Source of the DNA: Metarhizobium sp964253915
Lineage (GTDB): Bacteria > Pseudomonadota > Alphaproteobacteria > Rhizobiales > Rhizobiaceae
DNA length: 64,000 nt
Direction of reading: 5' to 3'
NCBI RefSeq assembly: GCF_964253915.1
Contig: NZ_CAXUSG020000004.1
Location: forward strand, 186,001 to 250,000
Shown here: positions 1-8,666 of the stretch, piece by piece
Numbering within the stretch: position 1 is the stretch's first letter
Layout of the letters: each line of letters starts with the position of its first letter
Notes under the pieces: generated by a model
Told to the model about the DNA's origin: nothing
What the model saw: only the letters and a program-made list of their open reading frames with translations
The model's database searches: none
Made by a program: the position numbers and the translations under genes

Positions 1-110
1 GCCTGTGGGATGATCTCGATAGCGGTGAAACCATCCTTCAGAAGATCATTTTTGGCGCCTCGCGCGCGAATATCGCTGGTGTTTGGGTCGATGGCCGTAA
101 GGTCGCCTGA
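1..110 (+). CDS. Amidohydrolase-family enzyme, C-terminal fragment
   Basis: An open frame enters from the left edge (first full codon at base 3) and stops with TGA at 108-110, leaving about 35 residues. They end in VWVDGRKVA, the last beta-strand typical of metal-dependent amidohydrolases and deaminases such as formimidoylglutamate deiminase (HutF) or guanine-deaminase-like enzymes. The metal-binding part lies outside the window, so the substrate cannot be assigned. The family call rests on this short tail only. Confidence 0.5.
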   Translation, partial: LWDDLDSGETILQKIIFGASRANIAGVWVDGRKVA

Positions 111-223
111 GTATATCTGTTTATCGTCGGTGATTTCTCGCAATAGTGATCACACTGCCCGATGCGCTAAACTATCATGTACTCAGAAGTCGTAACACGG
201 ATGTAACGTGAGGAAATCAAGTC

Positions 224-544
224 ATGCCAATGGCGACCGGCCTTATTGAAACCAGCAGCGCGCTGCGTTTTTTGCAGCAGCTCTCCAAGGATTTTGGTCA
301 GGAGGCCGCAGACGGTGACCGTGAGGTTTGTGCCGAAGCTGCCATGCCCGGAGGCGGTATCGCGCGGATGAAAGCGGATGCGCAAGGATTGACGGTCACG
401 CTTCTCTCCGACGACCCTGCCGTCATCGCCCTGTCGAAACGCCTGATCGAAGGTTACATCGCCAATTGTCCGTTTCGCGACCAGCTCGACCACGTCGAAT
501 GGGTCGATCGTGACGGCCCTGTCGCCAGCTTCAGCGACGCATGA
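224..544 (+). CDS. Small DUF2218-like protein
   Basis: This encodes a 106-residue soluble protein without signal peptide or membrane segment. A helix with a SSALRFLQQLSKDFG core, a central strand pair and a C-terminal helix resemble the DUF2218 family, whose function is unknown. A GAGG element lies about 10 bases before the ATG, and a second in-frame ATG two codons later is also possible. It converges on the RpiR-type gene and overlaps its 3' end by 14 bp. The coding call is fairly safe; the family call is tentative. Confidence 0.65.
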   Translation: MPMATGLIETSSALRFLQQLSKDFGQEAADGDREVCAEAAMPGGGIARMKADAQGLTVTLLSDDPAVIALSKRLIEGYIANCPFRDQLDHVEWVDRDGPVASFSDA

Positions 545-1463
545 AATCCCCGAAAATATCCTGAAGTTCACTGATCCGCCGGGTGCGTTGGCTGATTGCC
601 TCGCCGCCGGCGACGATGACTGATGTCAGCAGGAAGTCCAGGAGCGCGGTCAGCGGCGTAAAGCTGTCCCATATCCTCGGGCGTGTCGAGGGAAGCACCA
701 GCGTAATGTCGGCGGCTTCCCGCGACCAGTCGCAATGCGGATCGGTGATCAGCAGCACCGTGTGGCCGGCTTTTTTCGCCGTTCGGGCCAGGGTGCGCGA
801 TTTTGAGGCAAAGCGGCGGCAGGTGATGACGATCAGCAGGCTGTTGCCGGCATCGCGGCCGAGCAGTTCGGCATAGGTGCCGTTCTGCCCGTCCATGTAG
901 CAAACCTTGTCGCGGGCATAGGTCAGCTGCTCGGTGAAGTAGCGTGCAACGCCGCCGATATTGTGGAAGGAGGCGACAAAAACCTCGTCAGCAGAGATGA
1001 TTGCCTGAACCGCGCTGGTCCAGACCGGCTGGGCGGTCATGGCATGAAGCTGCTGCAGCGCGTCGATCTGTTTTGCCATGACCTCGGCAAGCAGCTGGCC
1101 GTCCTGCATGTCCCTGTGCAGGATTTCGAGGCGATCGTTGACCTGCCATGCGGAGAAGACGGTGTTGTCGTTGCCATCGGGGCGTATCTCCGTGAGGCCC
1201 TGATAGCCGAGGGCACGCAGGAAGCGCCCGACGGTCATCGGGCTGAGATCGAGCTGCACGGCGATCGATGCGGCCGTTTCGACGGAGAGTTCGGAGAGGT
1301 GATCGGAAAAATACTTGGCAATCTTGCGCTCGGCAGGCGTCCCGCTCCTGACGTACTGCTGCAGTTTTTCGACGAGGTCTTGCACGCCCCTTTGCCTTTC
1401 GCCCGGCGTATCGAAGCCTCGGCCGATACGCATACCATCCAGACGGGCAGAAACAGGAAGCAT
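531..1463 (-). CDS. MurR/RpiR family transcriptional regulator
   Basis: This 310-residue protein has the two-part RpiR layout. An N-terminal HTH (about residues 30-105, with SVETAASIAVQLDLSPMTVGRF as recognition region) is followed by a SIS sugar-phosphate-binding domain (about 140-275, containing FVASFHNIGG and a LLIVITCRR strand). Such proteins sense a phosphorylated sugar or similar metabolite. The start is uncertain: ATG codons at residues 1 and 11 are both possible, and the first residues look non-conserved. It stands alone, converging with the DUF2218-like gene, so its regulon is not shown here. Confidence 0.88.
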   Translation of the reverse strand: MLPVSARLDGMRIGRGFDTPGERQRGVQDLVEKLQQYVRSGTPAERKIAKYFSDHLSELSVETAASIAVQLDLSPMTVGRFLRALGYQGLTEIRPDGNDNTVFSAWQVNDRLEILHRDMQDGQLLAEVMAKQIDALQQLHAMTAQPVWTSAVQAIISADEVFVASFHNIGGVARYFTEQLTYARDKVCYMDGQNGTYAELLGRDAGNSLLIVITCRRFASKSRTLARTAKKAGHTVLLITDPHCDWSREAADITLVLPSTRPRIWDSFTPLTALLDFLLTSVIVAGGEAISQRTRRISELQDIFGDFMRR

Positions 1464-1667
1464 CCCGAAAAGCGCTGGAAAATAAACGGATTACCTTGCC
1501 ATCCCTGCCGTCCTCCACTTATATTAGAACCATCTTTATTTTCAAGTGTTTGTAGTAGAATATTTCGGCTTGCGGGGGATCTTCTTCCGGCGGGATTGTA
1601 GACGCGCCTCCTTGTCCGGAGGAATGCGCTTCCCTACATCTGGGCTACCCTAGAAAAGGACCGCTGC

Positions 1668-2384
1668 ATGATCCTAGACGCCGCCAGGCTCGCCTTCTTC
1701 AATCTTTTTGCACCGCAGACGCGGTCGGTATTCTGGAAGGTACTTGGCCTGACCATCCTGGTCCTGGCCGGATTGTGGTTTGCGCTCCGCAGCCTGTTCA
1801 TCTATTTCGCGTTGCCCTGGATCGACAGTTTCCTGCCGGGGATTCCCGACTGGGCGGGGTGGCTTGCTTTCGTCTTCGGCATTTTCGCCAGTATCGGCCT
1901 GGCGTTGGCACTGGGGCTGTTGCTGTCGCCGGTCACCGCCGTCATTGCCGGCCTGTTTCTCGACGACGTGGCCGAGGTGGTGGAAAAACGCGATTATCCG
2001 GCCGATGTGCCGGGCAGGCCGCTTCCGCTGGCGGAGGCGATCACCGGTTCGATCAAGTTTCTCGGTGTCGTCATCGTCGGCAACTGCATAGCCCTGCTGC
2101 TGCTCTTCATTCCAGGCGTCAACCTGATGGCATTTTTCCTGGTCAACGGTTACCTGCTTGGACGGGAATTCTTCGAGTTCGCCGTCATGCGGTTTCGCTC
2201 GCCGGCGGATGCGCGGCTCTTCCGCTCCCGACATGCCGGCACGGTTTTTCTCGCCGGCCTCCTGATCGCGGCATTCCTGGCCGTGCCGCTGCTGAACCTG
2301 CTGACACCGCTGTTTGCCGCCGGGCTGATGGTGCATCTGCACAAGCTGCTGTCGAAGCGCGATGTCGTTGCCGCACCGCGCTGA
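1668..2384 (+). CDS. EI24/CysZ-like integral membrane protein
   Basis: This is a 238-residue hydrophobic protein with about four to five membrane segments (roughly residues 25-50, 62-92, 130-155, 193-228). The pattern, and motifs such as LLSPVTAVIAGLFLDDVAEVVE early and FFLVNGYLLGREFFE in the middle, fit the EI24 superfamily that includes the sulfate permease CysZ. Sulfate transport is therefore possible but not shown, since no cys genes are nearby. An AAAGGA ribosome site precedes the ATG. It converges with the VOC gene, 9 bp away. Confidence 0.8.
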   Translation: MILDAARLAFFNLFAPQTRSVFWKVLGLTILVLAGLWFALRSLFIYFALPWIDSFLPGIPDWAGWLAFVFGIFASIGLALALGLLLSPVTAVIAGLFLDDVAEVVEKRDYPADVPGRPLPLAEAITGSIKFLGVVIVGNCIALLLLFIPGVNLMAFFLVNGYLLGREFFEFAVMRFRSPADARLFRSRHAGTVFLAGLLIAAFLAVPLLNLLTPLFAAGLMVHLHKLLSKRDVVAAPR

Positions 2385-2393
2385 CGGCAGCGG

Positions 2394-2819
2394 TCACTGC
2401 GGCAAGGCCGAGGCCTCATAGAGAGCGGCGAATTCCGCGCTGGGCGGGATCGGCTTGATGATGTCGATCAGCACGCCGTTCGGATCGGCGGTGATGAAAT
2501 GCCGCTGGCCGAAATCCTCGTCACGGATTTCCTTGAGGATCGGCAGGCCGGCATTGCGGCAGGCCGCGTAGATGGCGTCGACGTCCTCCACTTCGAAATT
2601 CAGCAGCAGCCCCGAAACCTTGCCGCGGCCTTGTTCCGGAATGGTTTCGTGCGTGCCGTCGAGGACGGCAAGCGTTACATGGTCATCCTCGCTCGATTGC
2701 AGGTGAATGTACCAATCGCTTTCGAACAGCGGCCGGAAGCGGAAATGGTTGCAATAGAAGGCAGCCGTGCCGGCAACGTCGCCGGTCATGATGACGGGGT
2801 AATAGCTCGTCGATTTCAT
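2394..2819 (-). CDS. Glyoxalase/bleomycin-resistance (VOC) superfamily protein
   Basis: This 141-residue protein shows one complete VOC module pair: YYPVIMTGDVAGTAAFYCNHF at the N-terminus and ADPNGVLIDIIKP near the C-terminus. VOC enzymes are metal-dependent isomerases, dioxygenases or drug-binding proteins, and the substrate here is unknown. A GGAGG site precedes the ATG. It is divergent from a TetR gene across an 83-bp spacer with two operator-like palindromes, so it is very probably that repressor's target. Confidence 0.85.
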   Translation of the reverse strand: MKSTSYYPVIMTGDVAGTAAFYCNHFRFRPLFESDWYIHLQSSEDDHVTLAVLDGTHETIPEQGRGKVSGLLLNFEVEDVDAIYAACRNAGLPILKEIRDEDFGQRHFITADPNGVLIDIIKPIPPSAEFAALYEASALPQ

Positions 2820-2845
2820 CTCTTTTCCTCCGGTTCATATTTGCG

Positions 2846-2856
2846 TACAATCTGTA
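2846..2856. promoter_or_regulatory. TetR operator site 1 (TACA-N3-TGTA)
   Basis: TACAatcTGTA lies within the longer half-site CGTACAATCTGTATG (2844-2858). It is a short dyad and is also one arm of a larger inverted repeat with site 2. It sits between the VOC and TetR genes. Confidence 0.7.
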
Positions 2857-2877
2857 TGTTTTATTAAATAACATGCA

Positions 2878-2888
2878 TACAGTTTGTA
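2878..2888. promoter_or_regulatory. TetR operator site 2 (TACA-N3-TGTA)
   Basis: TACAgttTGTA lies within CATACAGTTTGTACG (2876-2890), the reverse complement of the site 1 box with one mismatch. Centre-to-centre distance is 32 bp, about three helical turns. It lies just before the TetR ribosome site, which fits autorepression. Confidence 0.7.
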
Positions 2889-2902
2889 CGTAAAGAGGAA
2901 AA

Positions 2903-3487
2903 ATGAGCCGCAGCAATCGTGAACGCACCGAGGCAACCAGGCAGGCGCTGATCGCGGCCGGTCGAAGACTGTTCGTCGATCGCGGTTATGCCGAAACGCC
3001 GACCCCCGATATCGTCACCGCGGCGGGCGTGACGCGGGGTGCTCTCTATCATCACTTCGAGGACAAGAAGGCCCTGTTTCGGGCTGTCATCGAGCAGGAA
3101 GCCGCCGCGGTTGCGCTGGCGATCGAGGCGGGTTCGGCGGACGCGACGACGCCCAGGCAGGCACTGCTGGCCGGCGCTGCGGCCTATTTCGATGCCATGG
3201 CGGTGGAGGGGCGAACACGGCTTCTGCTGCTGGAGGCGCCGGCGGTGCTCGGCCCGGTCGACATGGCGGCCGTCGACGGCGACAATGCCGAGGCATCGTT
3301 GCGGAGTGGCTTGCTGGATGTGGTGAAGGGGTCCAGGTCGGAGGCGCTTCTCGGGCCGCTCACCGCACTGTTTTCCTCTGCCTTCGACCGTGCAGCCCTT
3401 GCTATTGCCAGTGGTGGCGATCGCGCCGAATACGAATCGGCGATCGCTTTGCTACTCGACGGCCTCGCCGATGAACTGCGGCGGTAG
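2903..3487 (+). CDS. TetR family transcriptional regulator
   Basis: This 194-residue repressor has a clear N-terminal HTH (about residues 9-55, with GVTRGALYHHFEDKKALF) and a variable helical ligand domain (about 80-190). AGAGGAAAA precedes the ATG. It is divergent from the VOC gene, and the spacer carries two matched palindromes, so control of both genes is likely. Its 3' end overlaps the convergent endonuclease III gene by 36 bp. Confidence 0.92.
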   Translation: MSRSNRERTEATRQALIAAGRRLFVDRGYAETPTPDIVTAAGVTRGALYHHFEDKKALFRAVIEQEAAAVALAIEAGSADATTPRQALLAGAAAYFDAMAVEGRTRLLLLEAPAVLGPVDMAAVDGDNAEASLRSGLLDVVKGSRSEALLGPLTALFSSAFDRAALAIASGGDRAEYESAIALLLDGLADELRR

Positions 3488-4231
3488 CTCGACGAGTGGG
3501 GCTGGAATATCCACCGTCTTTTCGGGCGATCGACAGAGATCGGCAATGACGCAGCGCTCGCATTCGGGGCGCCTCGCCTTACAGGTATAACGGCCATGCA
3601 GGATCAGCCAGTGATGGGCGTGATAGAGATAGTGCTTCGGAATGGTCCGCAGCAGGTTTTCCTCGACTTCATCCGGGTTCTTGCCCGGCGCCAGCAGGAT
3701 ACGGTTGGCGATGCGGAGAATGTGGGTGTCGACGGCCATGGTCGCCTGGCCGAAGGCCATGGACAGTACCACATTCGCCGTCTTGCGCCCCACCCCCGGC
3801 AGCATCACCAGTTCGTCACGCGTCTGCGGTACCTCGCTGCCGAACTGTTCGATCAGCATGCGTGACAGCGCGATGACGTTCTTCGCCTTGTTGCGGTAGA
3901 GACCGATGGTCTTGATGTAACCGATTACGCCTTCCTCGCCGAGCGCCAGCATTTTTTCGGGCGTATCGGCCACCTTGAACAGGCCGCGTGTCGCCTTGTT
4001 GACGCCGACGTCGGTTGCCTGCGCCGACAGTGCGACGGCGACGACCAGCGTGAACGGGTTGCTGTGCTCCAGCTCGCCCTTCGGCTCCGGACGCTGCACC
4101 GAAAAACGGCGAAACATCTCCTCCAGTTCCGCCTTCGTATAGGCAGTCTTGGTCAGGCCGGGTTTGCGACGCGGTGCCGCATTTGACTTTTTCAAGCTTT
4201 GGGTGCTGGATTGAAGCGCAGTTTTTTTCAT
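3452..4231 (-). CDS. nth: Endonuclease III (base-excision DNA glycosylase/AP lyase)
   Basis: Removes oxidised pyrimidines and cleaves at the abasic site. Seen in the sequence: the helix-hairpin-helix LPGVGRKTANVV with the catalytic lysine, the VDTHILRIANR stretch with the catalytic aspartate, and a C-terminal Cys-x6-Cys-x2-Cys-x5-Cys iron-sulfur loop (CKARRPECERC...C). The chosen start (MKKTALQ) gives 259 residues. An upstream ATG at 4282 would add 17 residues but would run into the divergent gene. The Lys/Ser/Arg-rich N-terminal extension before the core is not conserved in E. coli Nth. Confidence 0.95.
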   Translation of the reverse strand: MKKTALQSSTQSLKKSNAAPRRKPGLTKTAYTKAELEEMFRRFSVQRPEPKGELEHSNPFTLVVAVALSAQATDVGVNKATRGLFKVADTPEKMLALGEEGVIGYIKTIGLYRNKAKNVIALSRMLIEQFGSEVPQTRDELVMLPGVGRKTANVVLSMAFGQATMAVDTHILRIANRILLAPGKNPDEVEENLLRTIPKHYLYHAHHWLILHGRYTCKARRPECERCVIADLCRSPEKTVDIPAPLVELPPQFIGEAVE

Positions 4232-4253
4232 GGACAAGCTATATCCATCCGCC

Positions 4254-4751
4254 ATGGCAGAAGGCAACGCCGAGACATTCAACGACCAGCCGGTTTTTGC
4301 AGCCGAGCTCGTGCCCTACCGTTCGTTGGGGGGCAAGGGTTTCCGTGTGCTGTTGCTGATCACCGGCGTCATCTGCTTTGCCCACGGGATATTCTTTTGC
4401 GTTTCCGGCGCCTGGCCGGTCGGCCTGTTCTTCGGGGCGGATTTCCTGCTCCTCTGGGGTGCCTTCCTGATCAACTACCGGGCGGCGAAGGCGCGGGAAG
4501 AGGTGACGGTCTCGCGCACCAACCTATCCGTCCGCAAGTTCGCGCCGTCCGGCCGCATGGTCGAGCATCGTTTCAACCCGTTCTGGGCGCGCTTTCGCGT
4601 TCGCCGGCATTCCGAGATTGGTATCGTGGCGATGCATGTCTCCGGCGAGGGGCGGCGCACCGATGTCGGTTCCTTCCTCAATCCGGACGACCGCGAAAGT
4701 TTCGCCCGGGCGATGACCGGCGCCCTGGCCACCGTTCGCCAGCGGATCTGA
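4254..4751 (+). CDS. DUF2244 family membrane protein
   Basis: This 165-residue protein has two closely spaced membrane helices (about residues 27-47 and 50-72) and a soluble C-terminal part with VSRTNLSVRKFAPSGRMVEHRFNPFWARF, the typical DUF2244 arrangement. Function is unknown. The start is not certain: an in-frame ATG at 4230 abuts the nth start codon on the other strand. The ATG at 4254 is used because it leaves a minimal gap of 22 bp between the divergent genes. No convincing ribosome site is visible for either. Confidence 0.8.
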   Translation: MAEGNAETFNDQPVFAAELVPYRSLGGKGFRVLLLITGVICFAHGIFFCVSGAWPVGLFFGADFLLLWGAFLINYRAAKAREEVTVSRTNLSVRKFAPSGRMVEHRFNPFWARFRVRRHSEIGIVAMHVSGEGRRTDVGSFLNPDDRESFARAMTGALATVRQRI

Positions 4752-4818
4752 ACGCCGGCAAGAATCGGGTGGTTTGTTCCGGTTTTTCGTGGTTTTCTCC
4801 GGGCCAAGGAGAAAACCG

Positions 4819-5697
4819 ATGAACATGATCGCGAACCTGAAAACCGATATCGATATCACCCCCGATGGCCCCGATTACGAGACCGTCCGCAAGGTTATCG
4901 AGCTCATCTCGGAAGATTACCGCGACCAGCCGTCGCTGGAGACGATTGCAGCAGCACTGAACCAGTCACCGACGCAGCTTCAGAAGACGTTTACGCGCTG
5001 GGCCGGGCTATCGCCGAAAGGTTTCCTGCAGGCCGTGACGCTGGATCACGCCAAGCGGCTGCTGCGGCAGGAAGAATTGCCGCTGCTCGAAACATCGCTG
5101 GAGGTCGGCCTGTCCGGCCCGGGCCGCCTGCACGACCTTTTCGTCACCCACGAGGCCATGTCGCCGGGCGAATGGAAGGCGAGGGGCGGTGGCCTGACGA
5201 TCCGTTACGGTTTCCATCCGTCGCCCTTCGGCATCGCGCTGGTCATGGCCACGGATCGTGGTCTCGCCGGGCTTGCCTTTGCCGATGTCGGTGAGGAGCA
5301 GCCCTGCCTCGAAGACATGACCTGCCGCTGGCCGAACGCCGACTACATCGAGGACAGCGAGGCGACGCAGCCTTATGCTGCGCGCATCTTCCAGCCCGGG
5401 CAATGGTCGTGCGACCAGCCGCTGCGGGTGGTGCTGATTGGCACGGATTTCCAGGTGCGCGTCTGGGAAAGCCTGCTGAAGATCCCGCTCGGCCGCGCCG
5501 TGACCTATTCCGACATCGCCCAGGATATCGGCCAGCCGACGGCAAGCCGCGCCGTGGGTGCCGCCGTCGGCCGCAATCCGATTTCGTTCGTCGTGCCATG
5601 CCACAGGGCGCTCGGCAAGAACGGTGCCCTCACGGGGTATCATTGGGGGCTGACGCGCAAGCGCGCCATGCTCGGCTGGGAAGCCGGGCAGGTTTAA
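4819..5697 (+). CDS. Ada-like regulator/O6-methylguanine-DNA methyltransferase lacking the Cys4 domain
   Basis: This 292-residue protein combines an AraC-type HTH (about 20-115, LETIAAALNQSPTQLQKTF) with a methyltransferase domain (about 120-290). The suicide motif PCHR places the acceptor cysteine near residue 260. E. coli Ada also has an N-terminal zinc/phosphotriester domain with four cysteines; that is absent here. The protein should repair O6-methylguanine but may not work as the classical methylation-triggered activator. The start is set by AAGGAG 8 bases before ATG; the upstream in-frame codons look like spacer. Confidence 0.9.
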   Translation: MNMIANLKTDIDITPDGPDYETVRKVIELISEDYRDQPSLETIAAALNQSPTQLQKTFTRWAGLSPKGFLQAVTLDHAKRLLRQEELPLLETSLEVGLSGPGRLHDLFVTHEAMSPGEWKARGGGLTIRYGFHPSPFGIALVMATDRGLAGLAFADVGEEQPCLEDMTCRWPNADYIEDSEATQPYAARIFQPGQWSCDQPLRVVLIGTDFQVRVWESLLKIPLGRAVTYSDIAQDIGQPTASRAVGAAVGRNPISFVVPCHRALGKNGALTGYHWGLTRKRAMLGWEAGQV

Positions 5698-5720
5698 GCG
5701 CCCGTCAGGTCGAGGGTGCG

Positions 5721-6722
5721 TCAGGGACCAATGGATGCCGGCGGACAGTCCGTCAGTTCCAGCAAGGCCCTTGCGGCGCTTTCGTCGGTGATCAGCGTGT
5801 TGCAGCCGATGCGTTTGATCGTCGCTCGGATCGCCACCGCCCGGTGGGCTCCACCGGAGGACAGCACGATGTGCTTGGCCTTTTTCAGCGTATCGAGATC
5901 CACCGACATCACCCTTTGATTGATCGAGTGGTCGACGGAATTGCCGTCCTTGTCGAGGAAGTTGAACATCGTATCGCAGACGCAGCCGGCGTCGATCAAC
6001 TCGTTCAATTCCGCCTTCGAGATCCAGCCTTCGGACAGGGATGTCGAATGCGGGCCGATATCGCCGCAGCTGACGATGGCGAGGTCGAGGGTTTCAGCCA
6101 GGCGGTAGATCGTGTCCAGGCCGCATTTTTCGACGAGATTGCGTTTGGTCTGGACGGAATCGACCAGTAGCGGCGCCAGGAACATGTAGCATTCGGCGCC
6201 AAGCTGGCTCGCCAGCCGCCAGGAATAATCGATCGGGTTGGTGACGTGCACGGCGACGATGCCGCCGAGAAGCGAGACGACCTTGCAATTGTCGCGCCGT
6301 GGCGGCCGGAAGCTGGAAAGCGACGCCGTCATCGTCCGACCCCAGCCGACGCCGATGGTGCTGTCGTCCGTGATCACTTCGGACAGAAATTGGCCGAGCG
6401 CCATGCCGACACCCTTGGCCAAGGTATCGACATCACAGGAAACCGGCGCCGGCACGACGATCGCCTCGTCCAGCCCATAGGCGCGCTCCAGCTGCACGGC
6501 GAGTTCGACGCAATCATCGATGCCTTCGTTGATGAAGATCTGTACCTCGGAGCGCTTCATCGCCTCGTCGAGCAGGCGGATGACGGTCGTGCGGCTGATG
6601 CCGAGTTGTGTCGCGACATCCTTCTGTGTCAGGCCCTGATTGTAATAGAGCCAGGCGGCTCGCAGGCGCAGCGAGGCGGCCTCCGAATAGGCCGTATGCG
6701 TGCCGCGTCTGAGCTTGACCAC
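5721..6722 (-). CDS. SorC/DeoR-like sugar-binding transcriptional regulator
   Basis: This 333-residue protein has an N-terminal HTH (about 20-60, LTQKDVATQLGISRTTVIRLL) and a large SorC effector domain (about 65-325, with GVGWGRTMTA and the IVSCGDIGP strand). SorC proteins bind phosphorylated sugars or sugar alcohols. It is divergent from the transaldolase gene, with 208 bp between the starts, so a role in controlling transaldolase or autoregulation is plausible but not shown. Confidence 0.9.
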   Translation of the reverse strand: MVKLRRGTHTAYSEAASLRLRAAWLYYNQGLTQKDVATQLGISRTTVIRLLDEAMKRSEVQIFINEGIDDCVELAVQLERAYGLDEAIVVPAPVSCDVDTLAKGVGMALGQFLSEVITDDSTIGVGWGRTMTASLSSFRPPRRDNCKVVSLLGGIVAVHVTNPIDYSWRLASQLGAECYMFLAPLLVDSVQTKRNLVEKCGLDTIYRLAETLDLAIVSCGDIGPHSTSLSEGWISKAELNELIDAGCVCDTMFNFLDKDGNSVDHSINQRVMSVDLDTLKKAKHIVLSSGGAHRAVAIRATIKRIGCNTLITDESAARALLELTDCPPASIGP

Positions 6723-6817
6723 GAAGCCTCCGGGATTTTCTTCTGTCGACCACGATCGCCGATGGCTGAGATATTGAGGAGGATGGTACTTATGTCAACT
6801 CCAATGCGCAAATGTCC

Positions 6818-6847
6818 TTGACTTTTCGCCCCGACACTGGCGATAGT
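6818..6847 (+). promoter_or_regulatory. Putative sigma-70 promoter of transaldolase
   Basis: A -35 box TTGACT (6818-6823) and a -10-like GATAGT (6842-6847) are separated by 18 bp and lie about 85 bp before the transaldolase start. Found by eye. Confidence 0.45.
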
Positions 6848-6930
6848 CCGGCCACGAAACCAGCCCCATGGTCGCGCGTTTATCTTATGCGCCGCAAGGC
6901 GGGTCAGAGGTTCAACAAGGGACAGAGACG

Positions 6931-7890
6931 ATGACTTCCAAGCTTGACCAACTGCGCCAGATGACCACCGTGGTGGCCGATACCGGCGACATCGAGGCGG
7001 TTGCCCGGCTGAAGCCGGTCGATTGCACCACCAACCCAACCATCGTCCTCAAGGCGCTGGGCACCCCGATGTTTGCCGATGCAGTCAAGGAAGCCGTTGC
7101 TTGGGGCAAGTCGCAGACCGGCTCCAGCGACGCCGTGGTTGCCGCCGTTGCCGACCGCCTGGCGATCTCCGTCGGCGCCGCCCTCGTCGGCCTCGTGCCC
7201 GGCCGTGTCTCGACCGAAGTCGATGCCGACCTGTCCTTCGATACCGAAGCCTCGATCGCCAAGGCGCGCCAGATCGTCGCCGCCTACAAGGAGCGTGGCA
7301 TCGGCCAGGATCGCATCCTGATCAAGCTCGCCTCCACCTGGGAAGGCATCCGTGCTGCCGAAGTGCTGCAGAAGGAAGGCGTCGACTGCAACCTGACCCT
7401 GCTGTTCAGCAAGGCCCAGGCCATTGCCTGCGCCGACGCCAAGGTATTCCTGATTTCGCCCTTCGTCGGCCGCATCATGGACTGGTTCGCCAAGTCCACC
7501 GGCAAGACCTACACCTCGGAAGACGATCCGGGCGTGCTGTCGGTCCGCTCGATCTATGACTACTACAAGACCAACGGCATCAACACGATCGTCATGGGCG
7601 CCTCGTTCCGCAACGTCGGCGAAATCGAAGCGCTGGCCGGTTGCGACCGCCTGACGATCAGCCCGGCGCTGCTCGAAGAACTCTCCAAGGCCGAAGGCAC
7701 GCTGGAGCGCAAGCTCTCGCCGAAGAAGGCCGAGAAGCAGGAGCCGGTCAAGGTCGACGAAAAGACCTTCCGCTGGATGATGAACGAAGACGCCATGGCG
7801 ACCGAAAAGCTGTCGGAAGGCATCCGCCTGTTCGGCAAGGATCTTGGTGCGCTGCGCGCCATGGTCCAGAAAGAACTGGCTGCCGCCTGA
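6931..7890 (+). CDS. tal: Transaldolase B-type
   Basis: Transfers a dihydroxyacetone unit between sedoheptulose-7-phosphate and glyceraldehyde-3-phosphate in the non-oxidative pentose phosphate pathway. It has 319 residues, close to E. coli TalB. The Schiff-base lysine sits in RILIKLAST at residue 132, and the CTTNPTIV and CNLTLLF motifs are intact. The start is chosen by AAGGGA 8 bases before ATG; an upstream in-frame ATG at 6868 would add 21 unconserved residues. A terminator hairpin follows. Confidence 0.96.
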   Translation: MTSKLDQLRQMTTVVADTGDIEAVARLKPVDCTTNPTIVLKALGTPMFADAVKEAVAWGKSQTGSSDAVVAAVADRLAISVGAALVGLVPGRVSTEVDADLSFDTEASIAKARQIVAAYKERGIGQDRILIKLASTWEGIRAAEVLQKEGVDCNLTLLFSKAQAIACADAKVFLISPFVGRIMDWFAKSTGKTYTSEDDPGVLSVRSIYDYYKTNGINTIVMGASFRNVGEIEALAGCDRLTISPALLEELSKAEGTLERKLSPKKAEKQEPVKVDEKTFRWMMNEDAMATEKLSEGIRLFGKDLGALRAMVQKELAAA

Positions 7891-7917
7891 TTTTTCCGCA
7901 CGACGATTTGTCCCTTG

Positions 7918-7950
7918 CCCCTTCCTGCTTGCGCGGGGAGGGGTTTTGTT
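7918..7950 (+). terminator. Intrinsic terminator after transaldolase
   Basis: The stem CCCCTTCC (7918-7925) pairs with GGGAGGGG (7936-7943) with one G-U pair and is followed by TTTTGTT. It lies 28 bp downstream of the tal stop codon. Confidence 0.7.
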
Positions 7951-7984
7951 ATGTGATCCCGGCGGAACGGCAGGGAGCGAAGGC

Positions 7985-8662
7985 ATGGCGGACAAGAATG
8001 GGATGGAGCGCCGGGGCGGACTGCTCGTCTTCTTCCGTCGGCACCAGAGCCTGACGGTCGGCGCCGCCGGCGGCGTCGCTGTGTTCGCCTTCCTCACCTC
8101 GGCGCAGCTGACATCCAACAATCTTCTGCTTGGCTGGGTGGTGGGTGCGCTGATCTATATCGGCCTGACATGGTACCGGATGCTGACCACCGATGTGCAC
8201 CGGCTTCGCCGCCGTGCCGCGGCGCTCGATTTTTCCGATATGCTCCTGCTTATCCTGGCAAGTGGTGCGGCGCTCGCGAGCATGGCGGGCATCGCGGTGG
8301 AGCTTCACGGGCTGAAGGATACCGTGCCTTCGGATATCTGGATTCGCGCCGGTGTGGCGGTGTCGACGATCCTGATCTCATGGGTGTTCCTGCATACCTT
8401 GTTCACCGTCCACTATGCGCACCACTATTATGCCGGCGCGCATGGCGGCGAGGGGCTGAAGTTTCCCGAAAATCCGCAGGAGCCGGTCTTCTGGGATTTC
8501 CTGTATTTCGCTTTCACCATCGGTGTGGCGGCACAGACGGCGGATGTCTCGATCAGCTCCATGCCGATGCGCCGGCTGGCGCTGCTGCACTCGGTGCTGT
8601 CGTTCTTCTTCAACACCACGGTGCTGGCGCTGGCGGTGAATGTCGGCGCCAGCTTCGTGTAG
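7985..8662 (+). CDS. DUF1345 family membrane protein
   Basis: This 225-residue protein has about five membrane helices. A conserved histidine-rich patch (HTLFTVHYAHHYY, about residues 140-152) and a QTADVSISS loop are typical of DUF1345. Function is unknown; the histidines could bind a metal, but that is speculation. GGGAG lies about 9 bases before the ATG. It converges with a small secreted-protein gene, 4 bp away. Confidence 0.82.
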   Translation: MADKNGMERRGGLLVFFRRHQSLTVGAAGGVAVFAFLTSAQLTSNNLLLGWVVGALIYIGLTWYRMLTTDVHRLRRRAAALDFSDMLLLILASGAALASMAGIAVELHGLKDTVPSDIWIRAGVAVSTILISWVFLHTLFTVHYAHHYYAGAHGGEGLKFPENPQEPVFWDFLYFAFTIGVAAQTADVSISSMPMRRLALLHSVLSFFFNTTVLALAVNVGASFV

Positions 8663-8666
8663 GACC

